In this document: positions 42,394-50,140 of the stretch, in pieces
How positions within the stretch are numbered: the first letter of the stretch is position 1
How the letters are laid out: each line of letters begins with the position of its first letter
Translations under genes and position numbers: made by a program
The notes under the pieces: generated by a model
The model's input: only the letters and a program-made list of their open reading frames with translations
What the model was told of the DNA's origin: nothing
Database searches by the model: none
DNA from: an uncultured Anaerolineae bacterium
GTDB taxonomy: Bacteria; Chloroflexota; Anaerolineae; Anaerolineales; Villigracilaceae
NCBI GenBank assembly: GCA_903875215.1
Contig: CAIQVH010000029.1
Coordinates: 1 to 64,000, forward strand
DNA: 64,000 bases
Direction: 5' to 3'

Positions 42394-43755
42394 TCAGTTT
42401 TCGCCGGCGTACCTGAGCAGGGCCTGTCGCCGTGTAAAGACCATGACAGAGCTGGCGCGCGCAATCGGCTGGAGGACGTGCGGGTCCAGCTTCATTAAAA
42501 AATCGTGAGGAGACAGCGTCCCGGCGTAAAACTCGCGGGCATGACGAAAGTATTCGGCTATGCGGTCGGGATGCACCGAGCGATAGACAAACAGCGAGAG
42601 CGGGGAATTTTTCATGTCGAAACCGACATCGCCGTAGCGGCCGGTTTCGAGCAGGGTATAAATGACCGAGTGCTGATCGACCCAGGCGGCAGGTTCCAGT
42701 TCCGGGAGGAAATATTCTAGGCGCTTGATGCTGGCCCCTTCGCGCGGCAGATCGCCGAGGAACAGCGAGAGCGGTGCATCGCCGCCGGTGGCCAGAGCCA
42801 GGGCCTCGATGATTGTGGTGCCAAGCATCTTGATTTGCAGGTACTCATGCGCAATCTTGATGTTAGCGCGGGCATAACGCACCATTTGTTGAAATACTTC
42901 ATCCGGCGGCAGGCCTTCATACTGATTAAAGACTGTATCGGGATTAAGATTGCTGAAGAAGGTTTCCATGCGCATCAGCGCCTGGCGGTAGGTTTGAATG
43001 GAATAGACTTCCGGCAGACGCAGCCCGACGTTGGTTTCGGGCAATAGCTTCCAGGTGTTGCTCAAAAAACGCGCCGGGTCGCTTTCGGCAAAATTCTCGA
43101 TGTCTTTATTGGCAAAAACCACAGCCGTTTTGATCGTTTCGACAACCTCCCTGGCAGAAAGTTGCAGGCCAAAGCGGCGGCTAATTTCTGTCAGACGGTT
43201 TTCGAGCACATGGAAATGCGATTTGCCATCCGCAGTAAATGACCGAAAGGGAATCGTCGCTTCGATGCACAGAATCATGCGCAGCAAATCTCGTTCGGCC
43301 ACCAAGCCGCCCAACTGCCTGACCATCACCAGGGCGCTCAAAAACTCATTCAAGGCGGCCACCGACGACAATTTCTGCCCCGGAGCAAGATCAAAAACAT
43401 CCAGAATCAATGCCACCAGGCGGTCGTCGGCAGGGATGGTTTCGGATACAAAAAAATCACCGCCTTCCTGGCGCACGTACGGGGCAATCAGCTCCCAGAT
43501 CTGGGGTAGGAAACCCATATCGACGCCATAATAGACAATATCGTGGTACAGGGCCGCCAGAGTACGGATGGGATCATTCAAATCCACAAAGGTGAAGACG
43601 TGTTCGAGTGTGTGAAACTGGCGCGCCTGGACCGTCATGGCACGATGAATGGTTACAGCCAGAGCTTCGAGTTTCTCCAGGGAAATCGGCACTCCAAGTT
43701 CATTGAAGCTCTGATTGAAGATATTGATCAACTTCTGAACGGTTCCAACCTGCAT
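42394..43755 (-). CDS. HD-domain family protein of unknown function
   Basis: 453 residues. The N-terminal 200 residues carry HD-type metal-binding marks: FHTLEHV (first His pair) and ALYHDIVYYG (HD pair). This is the pattern of predicted metal-dependent HD phosphohydrolases. The C-terminal half is helical with no known family. There are no transmembrane segments. It is one gene between unrelated neighbours. Substrate unknown; nucleotides are the usual ones for HD enzymes. Confidence 0.7.
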   Translation of the reverse strand: MQVGTVQKLINIFNQSFNELGVPISLEKLEALAVTIHRAMTVQARQFHTLEHVFTFVDLNDPIRTLAALYHDIVYYGVDMGFLPQIWELIAPYVRQEGGDFFVSETIPADDRLVALILDVFDLAPGQKLSSVAALNEFLSALVMVRQLGGLVAERDLLRMILCIEATIPFRSFTADGKSHFHVLENRLTEISRRFGLQLSAREVVETIKTAVVFANKDIENFAESDPARFLSNTWKLLPETNVGLRLPEVYSIQTYRQALMRMETFFSNLNPDTVFNQYEGLPPDEVFQQMVRYARANIKIAHEYLQIKMLGTTIIEALALATGGDAPLSLFLGDLPREGASIKRLEYFLPELEPAAWVDQHSVIYTLLETGRYGDVGFDMKNSPLSLFVYRSVHPDRIAEYFRHAREFYAGTLSPHDFLMKLDPHVLQPIARASSVMVFTRRQALLRYAGEN

Positions 43756-43870
43756 AACACACCCACTTCCTGATGGGGAATCAAACCGGTTTCATGGATA
43801 CACTACCGCGTGAATGATCTGATTTTATATAATCTGGCGAATACCGGATATGGGTCTTTCATCCCACTTC

Positions 43871-44779
43871 TCAGCGCGAGAAAAGAGCAGTAAATGCGGC
43901 GCGGGCGGTTTCGTATTGGAATTTGAAACTCAAACCGGCCAGACGGGCTGGCACGGCATACTGGCCATCCAGCAAAAGAGTGCTCATCTCACCCAGCGCC
44001 AGGCGCAGAGCAAAAGCATGAGCTGGCAACCAGGCCGGGCGGCGGAGAACCTGCGCCAGCGTGGCAATAAATTCTGAATTGGAAAGCGGCTGAGGCGCGG
44101 TGATATTGTACGGGCCGACAGCCTGATCGTTTTCGAGGAGAAATCTCAGCGCTCGAACATGATCCGCAAGATGAATCCACGAGACGCCCTGCAGACCGTT
44201 TCCAAGCGGGCCGCCTGCGAAGAAACGCACCGGCAAAGCCATTAAGGGCAGGATTCCGGCGCGAGAATCGAGCACCAACGAGGTGCGAAGTACAACCCGC
44301 CGCACCCCCAATGCTTCGACGGAAGCGCTGGAGGCTTCCCAGTCGCAGGCCAGCTGGGAGAAGAAATCCTGGCCGGCGGGAGCCTGCTCGGTAAGGTCGC
44401 GTCGGTCGCTGGGGCCATAATAGCCAATCCCCGAAGCCTGGATGAGCACAGGCGGGCGCCTGGAGGTCTGTTCAAAGGCCCTGGCAAGGGCGGCGCCGGC
44501 TTCAACACGGCTGGCGCGCATGATGCGCTTGCGCTGCTCTGTCCAGGGCCACTGACCGACATTTTCGCCGACCAGGTTGATGACAGCGTCCATCCCAGAG
44601 AATTCTGTCTGCCAGGCACCAAGGCTGCGCCCATCCCAGGCCAATGCGCTGGCCCCGGCGGGTAGCGTCACCCGCTGGGGATTGCGAGTCAACACGCTGA
44701 CGTGGTGCCCATCCGCCAGCAGGGATTTTGTCAATGCGGTGCCAAGAAAGCCGGAACCACCAGCAATCAGTAGTTTCAT
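43871..44779 (-). CDS. TIGR01777-family SDR epimerase-like protein (YfcH-like)
   Basis: 302 residues from ATG 44779 (GGGAGAG upstream); the longer frame to 44869 is not needed. NADP-binding start MKLLIAGGSGFLGTALT, NLVGENVGQWPWTEQRKRIMRASRV, QASGIGYYGPSD with the Tyr, and a C-terminal DUF1731 portion (APQPLSNSEF, RPAWLPAHAFALRLALGEMS). These match YfcH/SulA-type proteins. Reaction unknown. It is divergent from the HNH gene across 53 bp. Confidence 0.9.
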   Translation of the reverse strand: MKLLIAGGSGFLGTALTKSLLADGHHVSVLTRNPQRVTLPAGASALAWDGRSLGAWQTEFSGMDAVINLVGENVGQWPWTEQRKRIMRASRVEAGAALARAFEQTSRRPPVLIQASGIGYYGPSDRRDLTEQAPAGQDFFSQLACDWEASSASVEALGVRRVVLRTSLVLDSRAGILPLMALPVRFFAGGPLGNGLQGVSWIHLADHVRALRFLLENDQAVGPYNITAPQPLSNSEFIATLAQVLRRPAWLPAHAFALRLALGEMSTLLLDGQYAVPARLAGLSFKFQYETARAAFTALFSR

Positions 44780-44832
44780 GGATTTTTCTCTCCCGTTCAT
44801 TGGGGTATAATTTTTCAAATCGCGGAGGCGGC

Positions 44833-45330
44833 ATGGAAGTTCTGGTTTTGAACGCGAACTTTGAGCCAATTAATATCTGCAACACGCGCCGGGCACTCGG
44901 CTTGATGCTCGCCGGGAAGGCCACGCTGATCGCCAATGGCCGTGGGACGATCCAGACGGTGACGATGGCGTTTCCGCGCCCGTCAATCATTCGGCTGGAA
45001 CAGATGATACAACGGCCACGTCCGCACGTGAAACTAACCCGGCGGGAAGTGTTCAGGCGCGATAATTATACCTGCCAGTATTGCGGCCGGACGGTGCCCA
45101 ATCTGACCATTGACCATGTCCTGCCGCGCCATCTGGGCGGCCAGCACATCTGGACCAATGTAGTAGCGGCCTGCGCGGGCTGCAATCACCGAAAGGGTGG
45201 ACGCAAGGTGGAAGAGGCGCATATGAGCCTGTTGGCCGCGCCCCGCGAGCCTTCAGCCAGCGCGCAGTATGTTTTTGGTCACCACCTGGATGAAAACACG
45301 GAATGGATCCCGTATGTAATGGGCTGGTAG
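44833..45330 (+). CDS. HNH endonuclease-domain protein
   Basis: 165 residues with GGAGG 4 nt upstream of ATG 44833. The HNH module reads CQYCGRTVPNLTIDHVLPRHLGG...CAGCNHRKGGR with the two CxxC zinc pairs. The N-terminal MEVLVLNANFEPINICNTRRA belongs to a widespread chromosomal HNH family that is often conserved outside mobile elements. Nuclease activity is likely; the biological target is unknown. It is convergent with the MBL hydrolase gene and only 21 bp from its end. Confidence 0.92.
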   Translation: MEVLVLNANFEPINICNTRRALGLMLAGKATLIANGRGTIQTVTMAFPRPSIIRLEQMIQRPRPHVKLTRREVFRRDNYTCQYCGRTVPNLTIDHVLPRHLGGQHIWTNVVAACAGCNHRKGGRKVEEAHMSLLAAPREPSASAQYVFGHHLDENTEWIPYVMGW

Positions 45331-45350
45331 AAAACTGCGGCATACCCAAG

Positions 45351-46109
45351 TCAACTCAGCTGAAAACGGTCCAGGTCATGAGCCAGGAAAACCTGGCCAG
45401 AAAAGTGCTGCCGGGCTTCGGCCACTGGATCTCCGGTAAAGAATCGTCCGGTTGGATAGTGGATCAGGCCCAGGGCACGGGCGCCGGCCTTGCGGGCCAC
45501 TTCTCCGGCCTGGGCGGCGGAGGAATGCCCGGTGAAAGGGCCGGAGGCTTCGTGGAGCAGGAGATCGGCCTGCCGGGCCAATTGGATCACTTCCGGGCAG
45601 GGCTCGGTATCACAGGAATATGCCAGGGTTTTTTGTTCCAGCTTGAAGTGGAAACGCAAGGCCAGGTTGGGAAGAAAATGTTTGACGGGGGATGCCAGGA
45701 TTTCGAATTCCGGGGTAACCAACACAGCGGCGCAGGTCTGAGCAGGGACGCGATGAAATTTGACGGGGAAAAAATTCGGCCAGTCTTCCCACCCGTAGAG
45801 TCCCATTAAGGCTTCCACCCGGTCGAGGGTATAGGATAATCCATAAATATTAAGCGGCTGCTGGCGGCCGAGCAGCCACATGTTCATCAACAAGAGCGGC
45901 AGGCCGCCCACGTGATCGGGGTGGAAGTGAGTCAGAACGATGTCGGTGATGGTGCCAAGTTCGATCCCGGCCTGTTCCAGGCGCACTGCGGGAGTTGAGA
46001 CACAATCGACCAGAATGGTATGCCCACTACACTGGATGACGAAATGCGTGTTTTCGCTGCCCGAAGTGGGTATAGCATTGGAGGAACCGAGGATGATGAT
46101 TTCTGCCAT
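45351..46109 (-). CDS. metallo-beta-lactamase fold hydrolase (RNase Z-like)
   Basis: 252 residues from ATG 46109. Zinc ligands: HFHPDHVGG motif, a later CDTEPC segment and HEASGPFTGHSSAAQAGEVA, matching RNase Z/ElaC-like proteins (tRNA 3' processing) and the YycJ/arylsulfatase group. The extended flexible arm of RNase Z is not obvious, so tRNase activity is uncertain. The gene starts 1 bp after the ABC-2/SpoIIM stop, suggesting a shared transcript. Confidence 0.88.
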   Translation of the reverse strand: MAEIIILGSSNAIPTSGSENTHFVIQCSGHTILVDCVSTPAVRLEQAGIELGTITDIVLTHFHPDHVGGLPLLLMNMWLLGRQQPLNIYGLSYTLDRVEALMGLYGWEDWPNFFPVKFHRVPAQTCAAVLVTPEFEILASPVKHFLPNLALRFHFKLEQKTLAYSCDTEPCPEVIQLARQADLLLHEASGPFTGHSSAAQAGEVARKAGARALGLIHYPTGRFFTGDPVAEARQHFSGQVFLAHDLDRFQLS

Positions 46110-46110
46110 T

Positions 46111-47595
46111 TCAGGGTTGAATTTGAAGAGTCTGGCCCAGGAAGGCCAACAGGATACGCGGAGTGAGGTTGATCTCAACCAGGCTGGCAACCAGCAAGAG
46201 CGGCACACACAGCCCAAGGAAGACCTTGAGAAAGTCAGCCAGAGTGATGAGCAGGGTTTCGCCAATGGATTTATCTTCGAAGGGCGTAACCAGGCGGACA
46301 CCGATGTATAACATCCCGGCACTGGAAAGGATGACGGAAGGTAATTCAAACAGGCCATGAGGCAAAATGCCCGCCAGAAAAACGATCGCGGGAGAAAGAC
46401 CGAGTAATTTCGTTGCAGCCAGAACGCCGCCGATAAAACCGAAATTCCCGATATACAAGAGCAGCCCCAGCACCCCAAAGGAGAACAGGCCAACAGCCAT
46501 GATTAACAACTCGGCGCGCAGATTATGCCAGAAGATGGTGGCCGAGCTGACCCCGCCCGGGCTGTCATCAATCAAAAAGGCGCGGATGGCGGTGATGGCA
46601 TCGCGCAAGACTTCAGCTGGCAAACGCGTGGAGGGCAGAGACCAGTCAACGTAGAGATAAGTTGCCGCGGCCGCCCCCAGGCCGATGAGAAAGGTCAGTA
46701 CGATGGCGGGCATCATCTGCCTTAGCGCACCGAGAACTTCGCGGCGGTACCAGTGCGCCAGGTTGATCAGAAAAGCTCCCAGGCGCGACTGCGCGTCTCT
46801 GGAAACATCAGCTGCCGGGCCGGTGAACTGCCGCCAGAAAACTCCCCAGGCCCAGCCCAGGTTGAGCATATCAATCTCGCGCCCCAGCAGGTTTTCCCGT
46901 TTAAAATGCACCAATCCGAGCCGGATAAGCAAAGCGCTCATGATACTGACGCCCAGCACCGCAACCCAAAGAATTTCGCTGGTGCCCCAGAACATCATCG
47001 CGCTTTCACCCTGGATGAGTAAGGCCACCGGAATGACGATAAACGAGGCCAATAAATTGGCCGCCCGCACCGAGGTGGACTGCGTGGAGATAACAATCGC
47101 GGCACTGACCATCAGCACCGTTTGCGCCAGGGTCAGCACCAGGGTTTGTAAAACAAAATTCAGCGCGGGCAGCTTAATTTGCTGCCACCACAGCCCGGCC
47201 ATATAAATCGCAATTCCAATATAACTGACCGTCATCGGAACAATGGTACCCGCCAACAGCTTTCCGATGTACAGGTGCCAATCCTTGAGTGGGCTAGACA
47301 ATAAAGGCTCAATGGTGCCGCGCTCCTTTTCACCCACAAACGCTTCCAGCGCCACCACCAGCGATACCGTGACCGGGAAAAAGCCAACAATCAGGATCAG
47401 AAATGGCAGCAAGCGCTCGGCAATCAGCGCCGCTCCAAACTGGTTGACATAGTCAACCGTAAAACGCGCAGCCACATTCATCAGGTACGGGAAAAACAGG
47501 GTCAGGATAATCATCGGTAGCAGGATGCGCCAGTCGCGCATCTGATCCACCAGTTCACGTTTGGCCACCAGCCAGGCCAGGTCAAATCGTTTCAT
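46111..47595 (-). CDS. ABC-2 permease fused to a SpoIIM-like domain
   Basis: 494 residues. The N-terminal half (1-230) is an ABC-2 type transporter permease with six helices: AKRELVDQMRDWRILLPMI and ALEAFVGEKERGTIEPLLSSP. The C-terminal half (about 280-490) is SpoIIM-like, with HNLRAELLIMAVGLFSFGV and the signature ILPHGLFELPSVILS. SpoIIM proteins usually stand alone. Its ATPase gene overlaps the start by 4 bp (ATGA). It is the membrane half of an exporter of unknown substrate, and the SpoIIM fusion is the notable feature. Confidence 0.9.
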   Translation of the reverse strand: MKRFDLAWLVAKRELVDQMRDWRILLPMIILTLFFPYLMNVAARFTVDYVNQFGAALIAERLLPFLILIVGFFPVTVSLVVALEAFVGEKERGTIEPLLSSPLKDWHLYIGKLLAGTIVPMTVSYIGIAIYMAGLWWQQIKLPALNFVLQTLVLTLAQTVLMVSAAIVISTQSTSVRAANLLASFIVIPVALLIQGESAMMFWGTSEILWVAVLGVSIMSALLIRLGLVHFKRENLLGREIDMLNLGWAWGVFWRQFTGPAADVSRDAQSRLGAFLINLAHWYRREVLGALRQMMPAIVLTFLIGLGAAAATYLYVDWSLPSTRLPAEVLRDAITAIRAFLIDDSPGGVSSATIFWHNLRAELLIMAVGLFSFGVLGLLLYIGNFGFIGGVLAATKLLGLSPAIVFLAGILPHGLFELPSVILSSAGMLYIGVRLVTPFEDKSIGETLLITLADFLKVFLGLCVPLLLVASLVEINLTPRILLAFLGQTLQIQP

Positions 47596-48521
47596 AACGC
47601 CCCCGCCGCGGCCTGTGTCATGGCCTTAAGATAAATCATTTCCAGGCTGCGAGGTTTTTCCTGCAATGCAACCACCTGCGCATTACGCTGATGCAATTGC
47701 TGAAGAATCAGCGGATTCGCCACCCGGGGATTCTCTACCTGGTACGAGAAACCCTGCTCCCCAGCTTCGAGCAGCCGCGCTCCAGCCGGCCACTGCCATC
47801 CGTCAGCCTGCCAGCCTCCTGAAAGGCAGACTTCATATTCCGCAGGGCCAAGCAGGGTGCGGCGCAGATCTTCCAAGCTACCAGAAACCAGGATGCGACC
47901 ATGATAAATAATCGCAATCTTATCGGCCAACATCTCCGCTTCCACCAGGTTGTGCGTGCAGATGATGATGCTTCGTTGGGAAGAGCGCAGCCGCGCAATT
48001 TCGTGGCGCACGAGTTGGGCGCTTTCCGGATCCATCGCCGACGTGGGCTCATCGAGCAGCAGCACCGGCGGCTCGTGAATCAGCGCACGGGCCAGGGCCA
48101 GCTTCTGGCGCATCCCCTTGGAATATTCGCCTGAACGGCGCCCAGCCGCTTCCGCCAGACCAAAATACTCCAACAGCTGAGTGGCCCTGCGCTTCCGGCG
48201 GGCCGGATCGAGATCATACACTTGGCCAAAAAAATCCAGGTACTCATGGGCGGTCATGCGCCCGTACAGACCGTGCATCTCGGTCAGCACCCCTACCGAG
48301 GCGCGCACCTCCGCCGGGTGCCTGACGACATCATAACCGGCAACAGTCGCCCAGCCGCGAGTCGGGCTGAGCATCGAGGTCAGCATGCGAACTGTGGTGG
48401 TTTTTCCAGCGCCATTTTGCCCCAGTAAAGCCAGCACCTCACCCGGACGCACAAGCAGGGAAACCCCTTCCACGGCTTTGAAATGGTTAAAGTGCTTGGT
48501 TAAATCTTCACATTCAATCAT
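47592..48521 (-). CDS. ABC transporter ATP-binding protein
   Basis: 309 residues. Walker A GQNGAGKTT, Q-loop in the LTEMHGLYG region, signature YSKGMRQKLALARAL, Walker B VLLLDEPTSAMDP, and a His switch at CTHN. The last 90 residues are an extra C-terminal domain common in DrrA-like/ABC-2 ATPases. The stop overlaps the ATG of the fused permease (ATGA), so the two are translationally coupled and form one exporter. Confidence 0.95.
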   Translation of the reverse strand: MIECEDLTKHFNHFKAVEGVSLLVRPGEVLALLGQNGAGKTTTVRMLTSMLSPTRGWATVAGYDVVRHPAEVRASVGVLTEMHGLYGRMTAHEYLDFFGQVYDLDPARRKRRATQLLEYFGLAEAAGRRSGEYSKGMRQKLALARALIHEPPVLLLDEPTSAMDPESAQLVRHEIARLRSSQRSIIICTHNLVEAEMLADKIAIIYHGRILVSGSLEDLRRTLLGPAEYEVCLSGGWQADGWQWPAGARLLEAGEQGFSYQVENPRVANPLILQQLHQRNAQVVALQEKPRSLEMIYLKAMTQAAAGAL

Positions 48522-48574
48522 GTCAAATCAGTTCCCGAAAAACACAAATAAAAAGTTCAAAAGCGCCCGGAAAC

Positions 48575-49399
48575 TTATCCGGTGAAAGTTGGTCTGGCGT
48601 GCCGCACAACCAGCGCAGACACAGCCGCCAGGGCCGCCACAGCCATGACGGCCTGGTTGGCATTCACCCCATGGATCAGGGCCGCATCCAGCCGCAGGAA
48701 ATCGAGCAGGAAGCGCCCAACCGGGTAAGTAACCAGGTAGACGAGAAACAAATCGCCGGGTTTCAGAATCTCCTTAAAACGGCGCGAAATCCACAGCAGA
48801 AGGAACATGTTCGCCAGATTCCAGAGCGATTCATACAGAAACAGAGGATGATAGTATTCGACTGTCTTGAAATCCGGCAAGCGGTGATTTTCGTCGATGA
48901 ATAGCTTCCACGGCAGGTTGGTGGGAGCGCCATAAAGTTCCTGGTTGAAGTAATTTCCCCAACGCCCAATTGCCTGTCCCAATGCCAGGCCTGGCGCGGC
49001 GATATCGGCCCATTCAGCAAAATTCAGCCGGTACTTGCGGGCAAAAAAGTGCAGCGCCACTGCCCCACCCAGCACCGCACCGGGAATGCCGAGGCCTCCT
49101 TTGCGCAGGTTGATCAGATCGAGCGGGTGTGTCAGGTAATAGAGCGTGTCTATGTTCTGGGCGACCAGCGAAGGTGAAGGTGTAAAGACATGCCACAAGC
49201 GAGCACCCACCACTCCACCGACCACCAGCCAGATCAGCAGGTCCCAAACCAGTTCGGGGTTGTGACCGCGCCGGGCGGCCTGACGCGAGGCCAGCCAGCC
49301 ACCGACCAGTGCGCCGGTCATCAAGATGATGCCATAATAAAAGATGGTAAATTCAAAACCAAAGACGAACAGATGAATACCATCGAATTGAAATGTCAT
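48575..49399 (-). CDS. lgt: prolipoprotein diacylglyceryl transferase
   Basis: 274 residues from ATG 49399. Seven-helix membrane enzyme that moves diacylglycerol from phosphatidylglycerol to the lipobox cysteine. Motifs: YYGIILMTGALVGGWLA, GARLWHV, and the Lgt signature GQAIGRWGNYFNQELYG, which holds the essential Arg and Asn. The gene overlaps the end of the CDP-alcohol phosphatidyltransferase gene by 4 bp. With lspA at 59474-60034 it completes two of the lipoprotein maturation steps. Confidence 0.95.
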   Translation of the reverse strand: MTFQFDGIHLFVFGFEFTIFYYGIILMTGALVGGWLASRQAARRGHNPELVWDLLIWLVVGGVVGARLWHVFTPSPSLVAQNIDTLYYLTHPLDLINLRKGGLGIPGAVLGGAVALHFFARKYRLNFAEWADIAAPGLALGQAIGRWGNYFNQELYGAPTNLPWKLFIDENHRLPDFKTVEYYHPLFLYESLWNLANMFLLLWISRRFKEILKPGDLFLVYLVTYPVGRFLLDFLRLDAALIHGVNANQAVMAVAALAAVSALVVRHARPTFTG

Positions 49400-50013
49400 G
49401 TCGACTTCTCCTGGCGAAATTGCTGGCGCACCTTCCATATCCGCTGCAGGGCGGTCACATTCGCCAGCACAGCCACAATCCAGACAGCGATGGACGGCAG
49501 GTTGAGAACCAGCAGAGGCGCAATGACGAGGTAACGTTCCATGCGCGTCAGAATGCCGACATTGGCATTAAATTTCAGCGAGTCGGCGCGCGCCTTGACG
49601 TAGGAGACCAGCACTGAGCCTGCCGCCGCCATGTAAACAGCAATCGCCGAGAGCGGATCGTGGTTTTGAATAAAGTAATAGAGCAGACCACCCAGGATGA
49701 ATAACTCTGAATACCGGTCGGTCACCGAATCGACAAAGGCGCCGAAATCGCTCGCCTCGCCACGCAGACGGGCCATCGTACCATCCAGCGCGTCAAACGG
49801 TGTACAGATCAGGACAAAGATGCCGCCCAAACGCATATCTCCCTGGGAAAGAAACCACGCCCCGATCACGTTGCCAATCAGCCCAAGCATGGTCATCAGG
49901 TTGGGGGTGATGCCAATTCGATTAAAAAATCCCGCCAGCGGATCAAGGACGCCCTTAAATTTAACGCGCATGGTATCGGTAAATGTTTTTTGTTTCTGCA
50001 CGGTTTTTTCCAT
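49396..50013 (-). CDS. CDP-alcohol phosphatidyltransferase
   Basis: 205 residues, six predicted helices. The catalytic signature DG-x2-AR-x8-G-x3-D-x3-D is complete: DGTMARLRGEASDFGAFVDSVTD. Such enzymes join CDP-diacylglycerol to an alcohol such as glycerol phosphate, inositol phosphate or serine. Substrate cannot be read from sequence. It overlaps lgt by 4 bp (ATGA), consistent with a shared envelope-lipid transcript. Confidence 0.93.
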   Translation of the reverse strand: MEKTVQKQKTFTDTMRVKFKGVLDPLAGFFNRIGITPNLMTMLGLIGNVIGAWFLSQGDMRLGGIFVLICTPFDALDGTMARLRGEASDFGAFVDSVTDRYSELFILGGLLYYFIQNHDPLSAIAVYMAAAGSVLVSYVKARADSLKFNANVGILTRMERYLVIAPLLVLNLPSIAVWIVAVLANVTALQRIWKVRQQFRQEKST

Positions 50014-50069
50014 CCAAACTTCCTTTCAAGGATTTCCGTCCCAGCTCTTGCAGGCTGCCAGATAAATAA

Positions 50070-50115
50070 ATAACCTTTCAAACCTGGAACGAATGGCAGG
50101 CTTGAAACAGGTTAT
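50070..50115 (-). terminator. imperfect hairpin after the FtsK gene
   Basis: ATAACCTTTCAAACCTG pairs imperfectly with CAGGCTTGAAACAGGTTAT. On the minus strand it is followed by TTATTTATTT, so it may terminate the FtsK transcript. Confidence 0.5.
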
Positions 50116-50140
50116 GGGAACGGTAAAAGAAGCGGTGACC

